DNA of 64,000 nt from Apiotrichum sp. Y4204 (GCA_025531455.1 JAMYHL010000020.1:1-64000), one strand, 5' to 3'. Shown: positions 8,342 through 19,623, numbered from the stretch's first letter. The notes: generated from the sequence alone by a model not told the origin. Translations and numbers: made by a program.

Positions 8342-10982
8342 ATGGCAGCGTCCCCCGACGCAGTGCTGCACCTTGCAGCGCTGCACACGCTCGCTTCGGC
8401 CGGTTTTGCATCGACGTCGCGCGCCGCGAGCCTCACCCTCTCCAGCGTGATGGCACGGTATCTGCAGCTTGTCGCCAGTAGCTGTGCGGAGCGTGCCGCG
8501 CTCGCGGGCCGAACGAAGGTTGCCGCGGCTGATGTCATGGACGCCCTTGATGATCTGGGAGTTGGCGGCATCACCGAGCTGCAGGAGTGGACGCTCGATC
8601 TTGATCGCGAGGTGGTGTTCACAGGAGCTAGGCTTGACGAGCTGGCGGGTGCGTACTGCTGCATCCGGATGCAAGCAATTCAATCTCTGATGCCCAGGGT
8701 CTCTTCACGATGGTCTGTCGATTACAGAGGGTGTTGACCGCTTCTATGTGCCGGTCGACACGGACGACGAGGAGGACGATGTGGACGAGGTACAACTGCA
8801 GGTGGAGGAGCATCAGCGTGCCCATCAGCCTAACGGGCTCATCGAGAAGAAGGAAGACGACAGAGACAGACCCGTCATACCAACGAGCCCTGTCAAGCTG
8901 GACAGTCCCGACAGGATCCGAAGTCCACAACAGGCAGCAAGTCCCGAGCGAGATCAGGTCGCTGTCCATGCTGAGAAGGAGGAGAAGCAGACGGGTCAGG
9001 CGGTCAAACTGGCAAGCCCGACGAAGCCGCATAGCCCAACACACGCGGTCAATGCCATCACCGGGGATGGCACAACGGAGGGACGCAGTCCCGTCAAAGC
9101 CACTACTCCTGCCGAGGCAGCGGAGCCCGTCCCTACCGCTGGCGATGTCGGAGCGCCTGAGACAGTGAAGCCCGCGAGTCCTGTGAAGCCGACAAGCCCA
9201 CTCCAGAACGTCGTCCCTGTTCCGGTCGGAAGTCCCGTCAAAGAGGGTGAAAGCACTGCCAAGGCAAACACCGTAGAAGGGCACCCGAGCTCACCACAAC
9301 CCGTTGCCAGTCCCGTGGAGGCGAGCAGTGCGGTAAAGCTGGACGAGGTCAAGGCCGAAAGCCCGAACAAGGACAGCAGCGACGTCGCCGTGAACGCCTC
9401 TCTCCCTGCTACCGCACAATCCGCTAGCCCGGCGAAAGGGGGAATACCGTTGCTCAGCATGTACGACGACGACGAGGACTCTGACGGCGATGTCAATATG
9501 ACCGAGACCAAGGACGAGGTGACACAGAATGCTACTCTGTCGGAAACCAAGGGCGAGGTGGCACAGAATGCCACTGTGTCGGAAACCAAGGAGGGGGTGA
9601 CACAGAATGTCACTGTGCCCGACAGCAAGGATGAGATGACGCAAAATGTCACTGTGTCCGACAGCAAGGACGAGGAGACGGCGAGCGCTGGGAACCCCAT
9701 CCCCACCGAGGAGCAGGGTCCAGTGGTCAAGATGGAGGTGGATGACGATACCACGGCAAACCTCCCGGAGCCTACTACCCAAGCTATCCATCCTGTTGCT
9801 CAGGTGGACATGCTGGCAGGAGACGAGAAGGATATCGACAGGGGTATGGCGATGGCTGTTGATGATTCACAGCTCCCCACACCTCCACCATCACCGCCAT
9901 ACCTTCGTGTCAACTATCGCCCCCGCTCGCCTGACATGTCGTGGCTTCCGCCTCTTCCGACCGCAGATGTGCAGACCGTGGCTGCCACCGGCGCCGATAT
10001 CGGCGACACTGTTCCCGCTCCGCAGTCGCTCGCGGATCGGTACCGGCTGCCTGTCGCGTACCGGACCTCGCAGCTCGCGGAGGCGCACACATTCACCGAT
10101 CCTCCCAAACCATCTCGACGGCCGAATCTCCCGTCCGCCCCGTCATCGTTCCAGTCGCTTGTTACGACATACGAAGCAACCCTGACGGAGCCGTCAATGG
10201 GCCTGCGCCAAACCGACGGTAGACGACAGGCTGCAGACCTTTTGCGACTTACAGTGGGCAACCCCGATCGGTTCAGTACCCGTGATACGCTGGCTCAGAC
10301 TCTACCGCCGCCCCAAATTTCGCCTATCGTGCCGTCTCATTCGGATGTTCTACCCCCACGCTTGCTTCCCGTCAATCCCAACCAAAGCGGTGTCATTTCA
10401 TCGATTCTACACCAAGTCCGCACCCCATTCCTGCCGCCAACCCTACGCGACCGTCTCACGTCGCTGCGTCCCCCGCAAGCGCAGAGCAATGATCAAGGTC
10501 TGGTGTTCTTCGGCGAACCAGTTCGTGGTGCGGACGATGCGGCGCTTGCCAAGGCGCGAGGCAAGACGACAGGCGAGGAGTCGACGACTGAATTGCGTGC
10601 GACCTGGGACTCTGGACCGAAGGGGCAAGAGAAGTGGTCTCGCGGTCGTCTTCCATCTGGCCGCAAAGTTATCAAGGCCGTTGAGGGCGCAAGTGCTCCG
10701 CGCGAATCAAATGCGTCAAAGGCGCTGCGACTGAAGATTGCCGATCGTATGCCTGCGCTGGCAGATCCCGGCACCCCAGTCTTCTCGCCTGCGACTACCC
10801 TCAAGCTGCGACTGGGATCTACTCCAAAGATACAGACACCCACGGTTGAGCGGCGGCGCGCGCCGTCAACCCTGTCCATGATGTCCTCGCCGCCACACGG
10901 TGCTGGCCATGGCAAACGGAGGAGTTCGTCGCCGAGGAAGAGCGCGAGCCCGATAAAGCAAGAACCAATGCAGCTTGATTGA
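8342..10982 (+). CDS. Histone-fold (bromodomain-associated, BTP) protein with long S/T-P-rich repetitive tail; TAF3/TAF8-like
   Basis: Two exons, 8342-8648 and 8698-10982, give about 863 residues. Residues 1-105 (AVLHLAALHTLASAGF, then SLTLSSVMARYLQLVASSC, then RTKVAAADVMDALDDLG) read as a BTP-type histone fold, found in TFIID subunits TAF3 and TAF8 and in Spt7-like SAGA subunits. The long remainder is disordered: many SP/TP and KP.SP motifs (possible CDK/MAPK sites), an acidic patch (DTDDEEDDVDE), a 13-residue tandem repeat (9507-9680), a proline-rich centre and a basic C-terminus ending GKRRSSSPRKSASPIKQE, likely an NLS. No PHD finger is visible, so it cannot be called TAF3 outright. The join gives the continuous reading ELAGSLHDGLSITEGVDRF. 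Confidence 0.72.
9507..9680 (+). repeat. 39-bp (13-residue) tandem coding repeat, about 4.5 copies
   Basis: Within the histone-fold protein. The unit reads T/S-K-D/G/E-E/G-x-T/A-Q-N-A/V-T-x-S/P-E/D; copies diverge at the DNA level but stay in frame with no gaps. Acidic and Asn/Thr-rich, likely disordered. Confidence 0.85.
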
Positions 10983-11336
10983 TAGGTTGGCGCAATGGAT
11001 AGTATTATAAGTAGCCAACGCATGTCTGGCAGTCCATAATCCATGCATTAGTTTTATTGCAGTAAAGGATTAGGAACTTTTGAGGTCGTTTGTCGCGGCC
11101 GAATTGTCGAAGCGCGAAGCACAATCACTGCTCACGTGGAGGGAAAGTTTGATTATGTAACCATGCGAGGTCTCGAGGTCTCTCCCTGGGTTGTCATGAC
11201 CGGTGTGCGTTGGCACATTGACACACCACACACACCCAACCGCGCGTACCTCCACGTCCAATTCGACACCACATCACCAACAATTCACTCTCGAGCTCAC
11301 CATCCACACCAGCGAGCAAGAGGACACGGGTTAAAA
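10983..11336. promoter_or_regulatory. Tandem intergenic region upstream of delta-COP
   Basis: 354 bp between a plus-strand stop and the next plus-strand start. It contains one CACGTG E-box at about 11133-11138; nothing else notable. Confidence 0.4.
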
Positions 11337-13133
11337 ATGGTAAGTAAGACGAGGGTGTGCAGAGCTCAGGACTCTACTGACTCCTTTCCTTAGGTCGTCC
11401 TTGCCGCGTCAATCTGCACCAGGAGCGGGAAGCGTGAGTGACAGGTGACGAGGACGGATCTCGAGAAACTCGCTTTGCAGCATCGAGACCGTTATCGCGC
11501 ACGCACAATTGCTCACCATTAGCCCTCCTCTCGCGGCAGTTCCGCCCCATTCCGCGCTCGCGCATTGACGGTCTCCTCGCGTCGTTCCCCAAGCTCATTC
11601 CCGCCAACTCGCAGCACACCACCGTCGAGACCAACGATGTGCGCTTCGTTTACCAGCCTTTCGAGGAGCTCTTCGTGCTCCTCATCACGAACAAGGGCTC
11701 CAACATTCTCCAGGTGGGTTTCCACTGCGTGCACTCGTCTAACCTGCCCAGGACATCAACACGCTTCAGCTCGTCGTCCGCCTGATATCGTCGCTCACAC
11801 CGTCGATGACTGAGGCCGCGATCCTGCACCACAGCTTCGACCTGCTGTGCGCCTTTGACGAGGTCGTGTCGCTCGGATACAAGGAGAACGTCTCGCTGTC
11901 GCAGGTGCGGAGTGTGCTCGAGGGCGAGTCGCACGAGGAGAAGATCCAGGAGATTATCGCGCGCAACAAGGAGGCCGAGGCCAAGGAGGAGCTCAAGCGC
12001 CGCGCCAAGCAGCTCGAGATGCAGCGCCGGGAGCAGCAGCGCCTTGCGGCACAGGCTGGTCGGCACGGCATGGGAGGCGGTATGGGCGGCATGGGAGGTG
12101 GAATGGCGGGATCCTACGCACCCCTCTCGCCAACGCCCCGCTTCGAGGCTCCGTCGGCTCCGGCGTACCGTGCTCCCAGCCCTGCAGCGCCGTCCAAGCC
12201 TTCCTTCAAGGGCTCTGGAATGAAACTCGGAGGCAAGAAGGGCAAGGCCAACGACCTTATCTCGGCACTCGGCGACGAGGCGGTGTACGAGCCCGAGCCT
12301 GAGCCCATTCCCGAACCGGAACCGGTGGTTGAGACGGTCGTCTCGGCTGACGTTCTGGAGGTTGTCGAGCAGGATGAGTGAGTGACTGGATTGTTTGGTA
12401 CGAAAGCGTCTGCTAACATTGCAGTGTTCACGTTACGATCAAGGAGGAGCTTTCGCTCACGATGCACCGCGATGGCGGCCTTGAGGCATATGAGCTCAAG
12501 GGTGTTCTCGACCTGCGCGTCAACGACGCTGCCGTCTCCAAGGTCAAGCTCGCCCTTGCTCCCAACGACTACTCGGATCTCCAGTTCAAGCAGCACCCGA
12601 ATGTCGCCAAGTTTACTGGCTCGGGCGAGAAGGTTATCGCTCTCAAGGACGCATCGCGTTCGTTCCCTGTCGGCCAGGGCCTTGGTGTTCTCCGGTGGCG
12701 CATGGCGACCAAGGACGAGTCCCACGTTCCGCTAACGGTTACTGTCTGGCCGCAGCCGCGTGGAGACGGCACTTCGGATGTCGCGGTCGAGTACGAGCTC
12801 GAGGCGCAGCAGCTGTCGCTCAAGAACGTCGTCATCTCGATTCCTATCCCTCCGAATGCTTTCCCATCTGTCGAGGGTGATGCCAACTGGAGCGCGGACC
12901 GCGGCGCGTTCGTGTGGACGATTGACACCATCGATGCCGATGAGCCCACTGGTTCGCTCGAGTTCCGCTGCGAGGGCGACGCCGACGCCTTCTTCCCAGT
13001 CAACGTTGGCTTTGCTGCTGCCGGCTCTCTGGCCAACGTGGACGTCGCGTCCGCGACTCTCGTCCCCTCTGGCGACGCCACGCCCTTCTCCCAGGAGAAG
13101 ATCCTCACCGTTGACAAGTATGAGATTGTTTAG
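11337..13133 (+). CDS. RET2: Coatomer subunit delta (RET2/archain)
   Basis: Component of the COPI coat for Golgi-to-ER retrograde transport. Five exons: 11337-11339 (ATG only), 11394-11433, 11523-11713, 11752-12377 and 12425-13133, 522 residues. The longin-like N-terminal domain starts [20 protein letters not shown] and continues through [11 protein letters not shown] and [21 protein letters not shown] charged helical linker ([19 protein letters not shown]) precedes a Gly/Met-rich stretch and a Glu-Pro tract. The C-terminal mu-homology domain runs from [11 protein letters not shown] to DKYEIV, with the family's KQHPNVAK and TVWPQ motifs. Identity is certain. The first exon is unusual because only the initiator codon precedes the GTAAGT donor. 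Convergent with APT1. Confidence 0.95.
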
Positions 13134-13317
13134 ATACCTTAGGAATAGCAGATGCACGATTAGCCAGGAGCAAGAGTGGTGATGCGCGCATTCTCGTATG
13201 TCTATAAATGCATGAGTAGCAGCGTCTAGCAGTCTATCGAAAACGAGCATTGCGCTGTGGCTGTATCCGGCCAGGCCAGTATCCAGCATCCCATTATCTC
13301 ACCACCTTGCACCGCAT

Positions 13318-14014
13318 CTAGTCCTCGGCCTCGACAATCCAGTAGGCCGGAGCGTCAAGCTTCTTGTGGCCATTGAGGAACGGCAGGCCGACAACAAAGA
13401 TGTACTCGAGGGTCTTGCCGCCCGCCATCTTGACGAGCTCGCCGGCGCCGGCCGCGGATCCACCGGTAGCGATGAGGTCACTGCTCGTCAGCCTCCATTC
13501 CCAAACTCTCAAAAAACACGTACTCGACAACAATGACCGTCTGGCCAGGCTTGATCGCGTCCTTTTGCATCTCAAACCGGTCGGTTCCGTACTCCTTGGC
13601 GTACTCGACGACATTGCACGCGCCGGGGAGCTTGCCGGCCTTGCGGACGGGCACGAACGCGGCGCCGAGGCGCATCGCAATGACCGGGCCGAAGAGGAAG
13701 CCGCGCGCATCCAGGCCGACAATCACGTCGGGCCGCACACCAGGGTGAGCCGTGGTAATGTGGTGCACCAGGTGCGTTATCAGCGTCTCGAACGCGTACG
13801 GGTCGCGCAGGAGGGGGAAGATGTCGAGAAAGACAATGCCCTGCCGTTAGCTACTGCTTGGGGACTGAAGGTCCAAAATGACCGCAGAAAGAGTACATCT
13901 CTTTTCCTTTCGTCTCTGTCTGACGCTCTCCTCATCGCCCATCCTGCTGCTCACCTCCTGGGGGAAGTTGGGGTGGACGCCGAGGGCGGACTTTAGGAAG
14001 GCGACGTCGGACAT
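13318..14014 (-). CDS. APT1: Adenine phosphoribosyltransferase
   Basis: Salvages adenine with PRPP to give AMP in the cytosol. Three exons, 14014-13955, 13840-13525/13524 and 13480-13318, encode 179 residues, the usual size. The start MSDVAFLKSALG is followed by HPNFPQEGIVFLDIFPLLRD, the conserved N-terminal block (usually PGIxFxDI.PLL). The VGLDARGFLFG block and the GKLPGACNVVEYAKEYGTDRFEMQ flexible-loop region follow. The PRPP-binding motif VVDDLIATGGSAAGA is restored only after removing the intron at 13481-13523, which supports that splice. It lies convergent with delta-COP, 184 bp apart. Confidence 0.95.
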
Positions 14015-14624
14015 GATGGGCGAGTGGGGTGGGTTGTCAAGATCAGATCTCGCATCTTTGCATATTCCCCGCGCGGACATCCAGCACTCCAACCTCATGG
14101 TCTCATATGGGCCTCAGAGCTCAAAAGGTGGTCCGTGCCCGCGTGCCCTACAGCCGACGTGCCATACATTATCAAAAACGTGCGCCAGCTGAGCCAAAGA
14201 AAAAAATAACAACGCCCTTATCAGTTTGTTATCTGGGGGGAGCATTTTGCAATCACGAGCGACAACCACACAGACCTGCCTCGTCGCCGGATATAGATCG
14301 TTCGAGTTCGTAATTGTAACCGCAAACGTTGAGACTGTTGCATACACACTACTGCACAAATAGGGGAGGACTCATATATGACATGCGGGGTATACACGGA
14401 TGGCCCAGAAATCGGAATGGGAGGCTTACACCAAGAAGTATTATCGTAGACAGTGGATGGTGGACAATGCGGTGTACGTTGGGACAAGCGATTGTGATGA
14501 TAAGTGTGATGTTGGCGCATGAGGACAAGCGCACGGCTTGAGGGGGTTGATGTGGCTCTTGAAGATAATGTGGACCTACGTACAGACAGCCAGGGGTCGA
14601 GAAGAACAAGAACAGGCAGCTCGC
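14015..14624. promoter_or_regulatory. APT1 upstream region and 3' end of the next gene
   Basis: 610 bp between two minus-strand genes. It holds the APT1 promoter side and the 3' UTR of the 914-residue gene. No gene or structured element was recognised. Confidence 0.35.
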
Positions 14625-17369
14625 TCAGAGCTCGAGATCAAGCAGACTGATGTATGGCCGGGGCTCCCGGCGACGTTGAGGCTGTGGCCAGTCCTGTGCG
14701 TGAAGCTCGCCAGTCTCCTTGCGGTCCATAGCAGATTCGTCGGAATGCGACGTTGTCGCCTGGTGGCTGGAGGATGAGGCAGACGATGACGAGCTGGTTG
14801 AGGCTTCCATTGCGACCGCCTGGACGGAGGATGACTCGTTAAGACCCGACACAACAATTCCTTGAGGTTCAGCCTCGTGGTCAACATGTGTGGTTGAGGG
14901 GGTAGCACGATGGAGATCTTGAAGACGCGCAGATGGGGCGGGTACTGGCGGCGAGTCGTGGGATTCAAACGTCACCACATCGCCAGGCGAGAAGGTGGAT
15001 GGCACCACCGTTTCAGCATCAGATCCCCGACGGCTGGGCGGGGCGCGCTCTCCAGGTTCACGGGGATCACGGGACCCTGAAGCGTCGCCGCGCGACGATT
15101 CAAGTCCCAGCCCGTTAAGCGTCGCACGTGCGGCCTGCAGCTCATCGTACACTCGGGTAAGGTTGCGCACGCGGAGTCGGGAGCGCTCGATGCGCTCAAC
15201 TATGGGGTCGGTCTGAGAAGGAAGTCTGGTTGACCCCGGATCGAACCGTTCCATGTAAGGGGACACGCCGTTGCTCGGGCGCAAGCGACGACGATATTCG
15301 CGGTCTGCCATATGTTGCAGGCGAGTTCGCAAGTTCGAGGGTATGTTGGGTGAAGCCAGGATAAGATCTATTCTCCCTAATACCCGCTGCATCGTAGAGT
15401 CTTCAACCGGGTCGGTAGCGAGATCGCGAAGCAGTAAAGACACTATGCGAAGGCTGTTTTCGACCGACTGTACACTGGGACGTTCGAGATCTCGAAGGTC
15501 GTCCGGGCGATCGGCGAGAACTGAAAAGGATATACCATTGCGGCGGCTGATGTCCCTCACGGCGGCACGAAGGTTGGCAAGGTGCTCGGGCTCTCCAGGA
15601 CGAGGTAGCAAATCACCATCTTCCTGCATAGCGGGCGGTGCTCTCATCCCGGCGTCAATATTCGGCACTGATCCCATGGTCTCGCGAGGGCGCTCACGGC
15701 GACGTGCATCTAGACGAGACGTATCAGTGGCGGGACTGTCCAGGAACAAGTCGGTGAATGCTCCGGGCCAGCGTCGGCTGCCGATGCTGGTAGATCCGGC
15801 ACGAGACGGTGGGGTATTCCAGTCGAAGGTGGCGGCTGGGACCAACACACCAGAACCGGTTGGACGAAACGGCCCAGGACGCGGGCGACCCAAGCCAGTC
15901 CTTCGATGAATTAGTATCCAAAGCAAGTGGGAGTTTTCAGTATACCTTCGGACCGCATTCTCTCGATTCGTGGAAATCTCGCTGGGGACGCGACCGTCGT
16001 TGTGCAGCGCATGGGTACGCTCCAATTCCCAGTGATGATACCACTCACGCCGGGCCTGCTCGAGTCGTTGATATGCTTGACTGATATCATTCTCGAGCTC
16101 CCGTCTCCCAGTGCGACTGCCGGGTGGCCGGGTTTCATCATTCGCCGTTTGAAAAACCGGCGTCGGTGCGACGGGTGTCTCAGGACGAGTTTCTTGCTGG
16201 GCAACGTTGGCCTGCATGCGCTCCCGAACTCGCAGGCCTGTCAGCGTCATGTCTGGCGGCAGATGCAGGCGGCGTGAGCGGCTCTCCGTAGCGGCACGTT
16301 CGAAGCCATCCTGTAAGTCCAGGTGGTGGTGGAGGAGCGGGAATGCCTCCTCCATCGAGCCACTAGAGGAGTCGGAATCGTCTACAAGTGATGGGCGGTG
16401 CGTCATAGTGGTCGTTTCCACCATTATGCCACCAGAAGAAGGCATTGCAGAACCAGACGACGCCGACGGTGCAATGGCCTGTGGTGCTGGGACCTCCAGG
16501 GGGCTGGGCACGAATGTCTCTGTCTGCCCTGGTGACTCCGCCGAGATCGACGGCGAAGGAGAGCGCACTATCATGGGCTCGGGCTGGATGGCTACCGAAT
16601 GAAGGTTGGTTGGTCTGAGTCCCATTCGGCGACGCAGAGGTGGCTCGGGGGGCGGAGTGGGACCACGACGAAAGACGGGCTGTTGGGAAGGCGAACGAGG
16701 GGCATCGCTGAGATCCGAGCGGAGGCGATTTCCAGTGTAAGATTCCGCAGTTGTCGATGAGCTACCTAGAGAACCAGGTTGACCAGGACGACGCGTGCTT
16801 GGAGGCGTCACGTAAACATACGGTCGGGGGAGCAGGAGCGACTCGAATATCGCCGTTGTAGAAGAAGGTCGCCCAAAACCGGGAGACAATGCAGAGCCCG
16901 AGGTAGCTGCCCGCTCGAGCTCACTTGCTTGTCCCCGTAGCCGATCTATCGCGAGCGAGAGCTGATCGACCCGTACTGCCAAGGAGTCGCGGAGGTCCTG
17001 GAGCGACCGCAACAGCGAACGGGTATGCACAGACGGGTCCGATGAAGCACTCGATGTGTTGATCCCGCCAGGGGCGCGACTGTCCATCGTGGCTTCTGAG
17101 GACACCGCGGGAGGGACGGAGGTGTTCGTGTGTGCCGTTGTTGTGGTGGCGTTTTCCAAGTCGAGGGCCGCAGTGGTGGCGTCCATCTCATTCGCGACGG
17201 CATCGGTAGCGGCGCCGACCGAAGAGGGCGGGGAAGACGAGGTTTGTTCAGAATGTATGACACGATCTGAGTTGGTGTCCATGGTCGTTGCAAGCGGTGA
17301 ACCGCCAGTGCCGTCCTGGGGAGGCTCTACGCCCCGAGCGGGTGGGGGCATGGGAGTAGTTGGTGGCAA
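14625..17369 (-). CDS. Large orphan protein, disordered with coiled-coil segments, function unknown
   Basis: A single uninterrupted frame of 914 codons, unusual in this intron-dense window. The start at 17369 reads MPPTTPMPPPARGVE; an earlier exon cannot be excluded. The sequence is rich in Ser, Pro, Thr and Arg. Possible coiled coils lie near residues 115-145 (RSLQDLRDSLAVRVDQLSLA) and about 770-800 (IERSRLRVRNLTRVYDELQA). A more ordered block around residues 600-730 (DISRRNGISFSVLADRPDDL to LRTRLQHMADREYRRRLRPS) may be a small helical domain. No zinc finger, kinase, transmembrane or enzyme motif was seen. A possible 45-nt in-frame intron is at 15901-15945. Divergent from the UPF0014 gene. 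Confidence 0.65.
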   Translation of the reverse strand: MPPTTPMPPPARGVEPPQDGTGGSPLATTMDTNSDRVIHSEQTSSSPPSSVGAATDAVANEMDATTAALDLENATTTTAHTNTSVPPAVSSEATMDSRAPGGINTSSASSDPSVHTRSLLRSLQDLRDSLAVRVDQLSLAIDRLRGQASELERAATSGSALSPGFGRPSSTTAIFESLLLPRPYVYVTPPSTRRPGQPGSLGSSSTTAESYTGNRLRSDLSDAPRSPSQQPVFRRGPTPPPEPPLRRRMGLRPTNLHSVAIQPEPMIVRSPSPSISAESPGQTETFVPSPLEVPAPQAIAPSASSGSAMPSSGGIMVETTTMTHRPSLVDDSDSSSGSMEEAFPLLHHHLDLQDGFERAATESRSRRLHLPPDMTLTGLRVRERMQANVAQQETRPETPVAPTPVFQTANDETRPPGSRTGRRELENDISQAYQRLEQARREWYHHWELERTHALHNDGRVPSEISTNRENAVRRYTENSHLLWILIHRRTGLGRPRPGPFRPTGSGVLVPAATFDWNTPPSRAGSTSIGSRRWPGAFTDLFLDSPATDTSRLDARRRERPRETMGSVPNIDAGMRAPPAMQEDGDLLPRPGEPEHLANLRAAVRDISRRNGISFSVLADRPDDLRDLERPSVQSVENSLRIVSLLLRDLATDPVEDSTMQRVLGRIDLILASPNIPSNLRTRLQHMADREYRRRLRPSNGVSPYMERFDPGSTRLPSQTDPIVERIERSRLRVRNLTRVYDELQAARATLNGLGLESSRGDASGSRDPREPGERAPPSRRGSDAETVVPSTFSPGDVVTFESHDSPPVPAPSARLQDLHRATPSTTHVDHEAEPQGIVVSGLNESSSVQAVAMEASTSSSSSASSSSHQATTSHSDESAMDRKETGELHAQDWPQPQRRREPRPYISLLDLEL

Positions 17370-17892
17370 AGAAAGAAGAAAGCGGTTTGAGATACTGGTA
17401 GAACGAAGAATATCTCAGGATGTTGGGGAGACGAGGGCGAGAGGAAGCTGGACCACGCAAGAGATGAGCTGCGAGGTGTGTGTTGGTGAGTGTTCTCACG
17501 TTAAGAGAGACGGGTCAAGTGATATGGATGTCGGTCGTCGGTTGTTGCGTGGAATGCAAATATACAATACAAAACAATGATGTGTGGAGAAGATGGCCCA
17601 AGACGGAAGACGGTGGGGAATTGGCAGAGCATTTGGCAGGCCTGACATGCAGCAGCACCGCGGTGGCGCGCAGTGTGTCCGGCAGAACCTGTCACACAGG
17701 GCGCCACACAGATCCCACTCCGCCTCCGCAGATCACTACCAATCTTCTGGATCCGCCCTTTCCTTCCCTTGTGATCCAACCGTGTTTTTATTTCGGTCGC
17801 GGCGATCCATTCGCGCATCTCCATCTCCATCTCCATCACACGACTGTTCAACATCCACACACAGAACAAGATTACTCCCCTGCATCCTCGCC
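17370..17892. promoter_or_regulatory. Divergent promoter region, 914-residue orphan / UPF0014 gene
   Basis: 523 bp between divergent starts. The stretch before 17893 contains tandem CATCTCCATCTCCATC. No gene is seen. Confidence 0.4.
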
Positions 17893-19400
17893 ATGGAGTA
17901 CGCAGAAAAAATGATCGCCGCCGACTCCGGTCCTCACCTCTCGCTGGCCAACGTCGCCTGTGGCCTGCTGTTCGTCGTCTTCGATGCAGTCCTCTCAGGC
18001 ATCTTGGGCCTCGGCATAGGGACCAGCCTCATGGTCGCCGCCGTGCGCTGCATAATCCAGCTTTCGGTCATGAGTCTTGTCCTCGGAAAGGTGTTTGAGA
18101 GCCACAATATCTTTGCTGTTGCCGGAATCGCCCTCCTCCTCAACACCCTTGGTGCCATTGAGGCGACATTCAACAAGGCCAAGAGGAGATACACTAACAT
18201 GGTGAGTCGGATAGTCCCACACGGGCCTGTATCCGCTCAACAGAAGGCTGACAATCTCAGTTTCCCACTATTCTGCTCTCCATGGTGTGCGGAACGATCC
18301 CCATCTCGGTGATCGGATCGCAATATGCAATGGCGCAGCGTCCCTTCTGGCAGCCTGACCAGTATGGTGTGTTTATCCCTCGTCTGTAACTAACAGCCAG
18401 TCCCTATTCTTGGCATGCTTCTCGGAAACGCTATCAGTGCCATCGGCGTTGGGATGAACACGGTCCAGCGCGAATTTGCAGACAACCGCGACAAGGTCGA
18501 GACGTACCTCGCGATGGGCGCGTCACGTTTCGAGGCATGCAAGCCGATTGCCTGCGAGGCCCTCAAGCTGGCCCTCCTCCCGACCGTCAACCAGATGAGC
18601 ATCATCGGTCTTATCTCAATCCCTGGTACGTGAGATGATGCATGCTGGGGCCTACAATGCATTGCCTTGATGATGTTCGCTCATCCCTCAATTGGCTGGC
18701 CGCTAGTGTTGCCCCAGCGAGAGCCATGATGTCATAGTGGTGACTGACCACCCAGGGATGATGACTGGTGCCATTGTTGGTGGCAAGTCCGTCGAACAGG
18801 CCGCCCGACTGCAAAGTGAGTTATACAATGCTTGCCCGACTGCTCTACATCCCAAATTGTGCAAGGGCCATGGAATCACTGTGGAAGGGTTCATTGCAAA
18901 ATGCGGGACACAGAGTGGCAGGTTGGAAAGCCCGAGCCACCAATCACTTGTCAAGCGCCCTGCTGCAGCTGCAGGGCCACGGAGCGAGCCTCGCAAAGAG
19001 GTGTGACTCGAGAAGGAAGAGCCAGAAGCAAGAAGCAGAGAGAAAGCTCCAAAGCGCAATGTTTTGTCTTCATTACTAATGTGATCACTGGATTCTCCCC
19101 GCGTTTTGAGTGTCCCGCTGACCCACAGTGATCATCATGTTCATGATCTCGGCCTCGTCGGCGCTGTGCACGCTGGCTGCGCTCTTCTTCGCCCTCACCA
19201 CCCTAGTTGACAATCGCCAACGCGTGCGCACCGACCGCCTGGACTCACGTGCACCCGCGCTGTACCGCGCGCGTGACGCTCTCATCGCCAAGATTATCTC
19301 GTCCGTGAAGCGGATTGCGCGCTGCGGTGGACGTGAAACCGAGGAAGAGCGGCGTGGACTGCTGTCCGGCGACGCGAATGATCACAATGGTGGTCGGTGA
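17893..19400 (+). CDS. UPF0014-family membrane protein (FetB / ALS3-STAR2-like permease)
   Basis: Five exons, 17893-18201, 18261-18366, 18401-18625, 18756-18815 and 19129-19400, give 323 residues. It is a polytopic membrane protein with hydrophobic segments starting near residues 18 (NVACGLLFVVFDAVLSGILG), 45, 75 and 105, then VPILGMLLGNAISAIGVGMN, LISIPGMMTGAIVGG and IIMFMISASSALCTLAALFF. The signature GLISIPGMMTG and the EQAARLQ..I.FMI pattern mark UPF0014. Known relatives are bacterial FetB (iron export permease) and plant ALS3/STAR2 (aluminium tolerance), which work with a separate ABC ATPase. No partner ATPase lies in this window. The last intron (18816-19128, 313 nt) is several times longer than the rest. 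Substrate unknown. Confidence 0.85.
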
Positions 19401-19623
19401 TGGGCAAGCAGCTTGCAAGCTTCCAGAAGCCTTCCTTCTTGTTTCTTTCGTCCCATACAACCTTCTAAGACAACGGGATTATGCTGCCCGAATACTACTA
19501 GTTCATGCTCAGACGCAGACTCTATTTTTCTTGAACATGATTTAGAGATGCATGTATGCACACACACGGAGTGTCACAAACCAGACAGATCGTACAACAT
19601 AAACATGATAGATGTCGACATAC

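Noticed and set aside
8996..9754. 252-codon minus-strand frame
   Set aside because: It is a mirror of the repetitive S/T-P-rich tail of the histone-fold gene; low-complexity composition explains its length.
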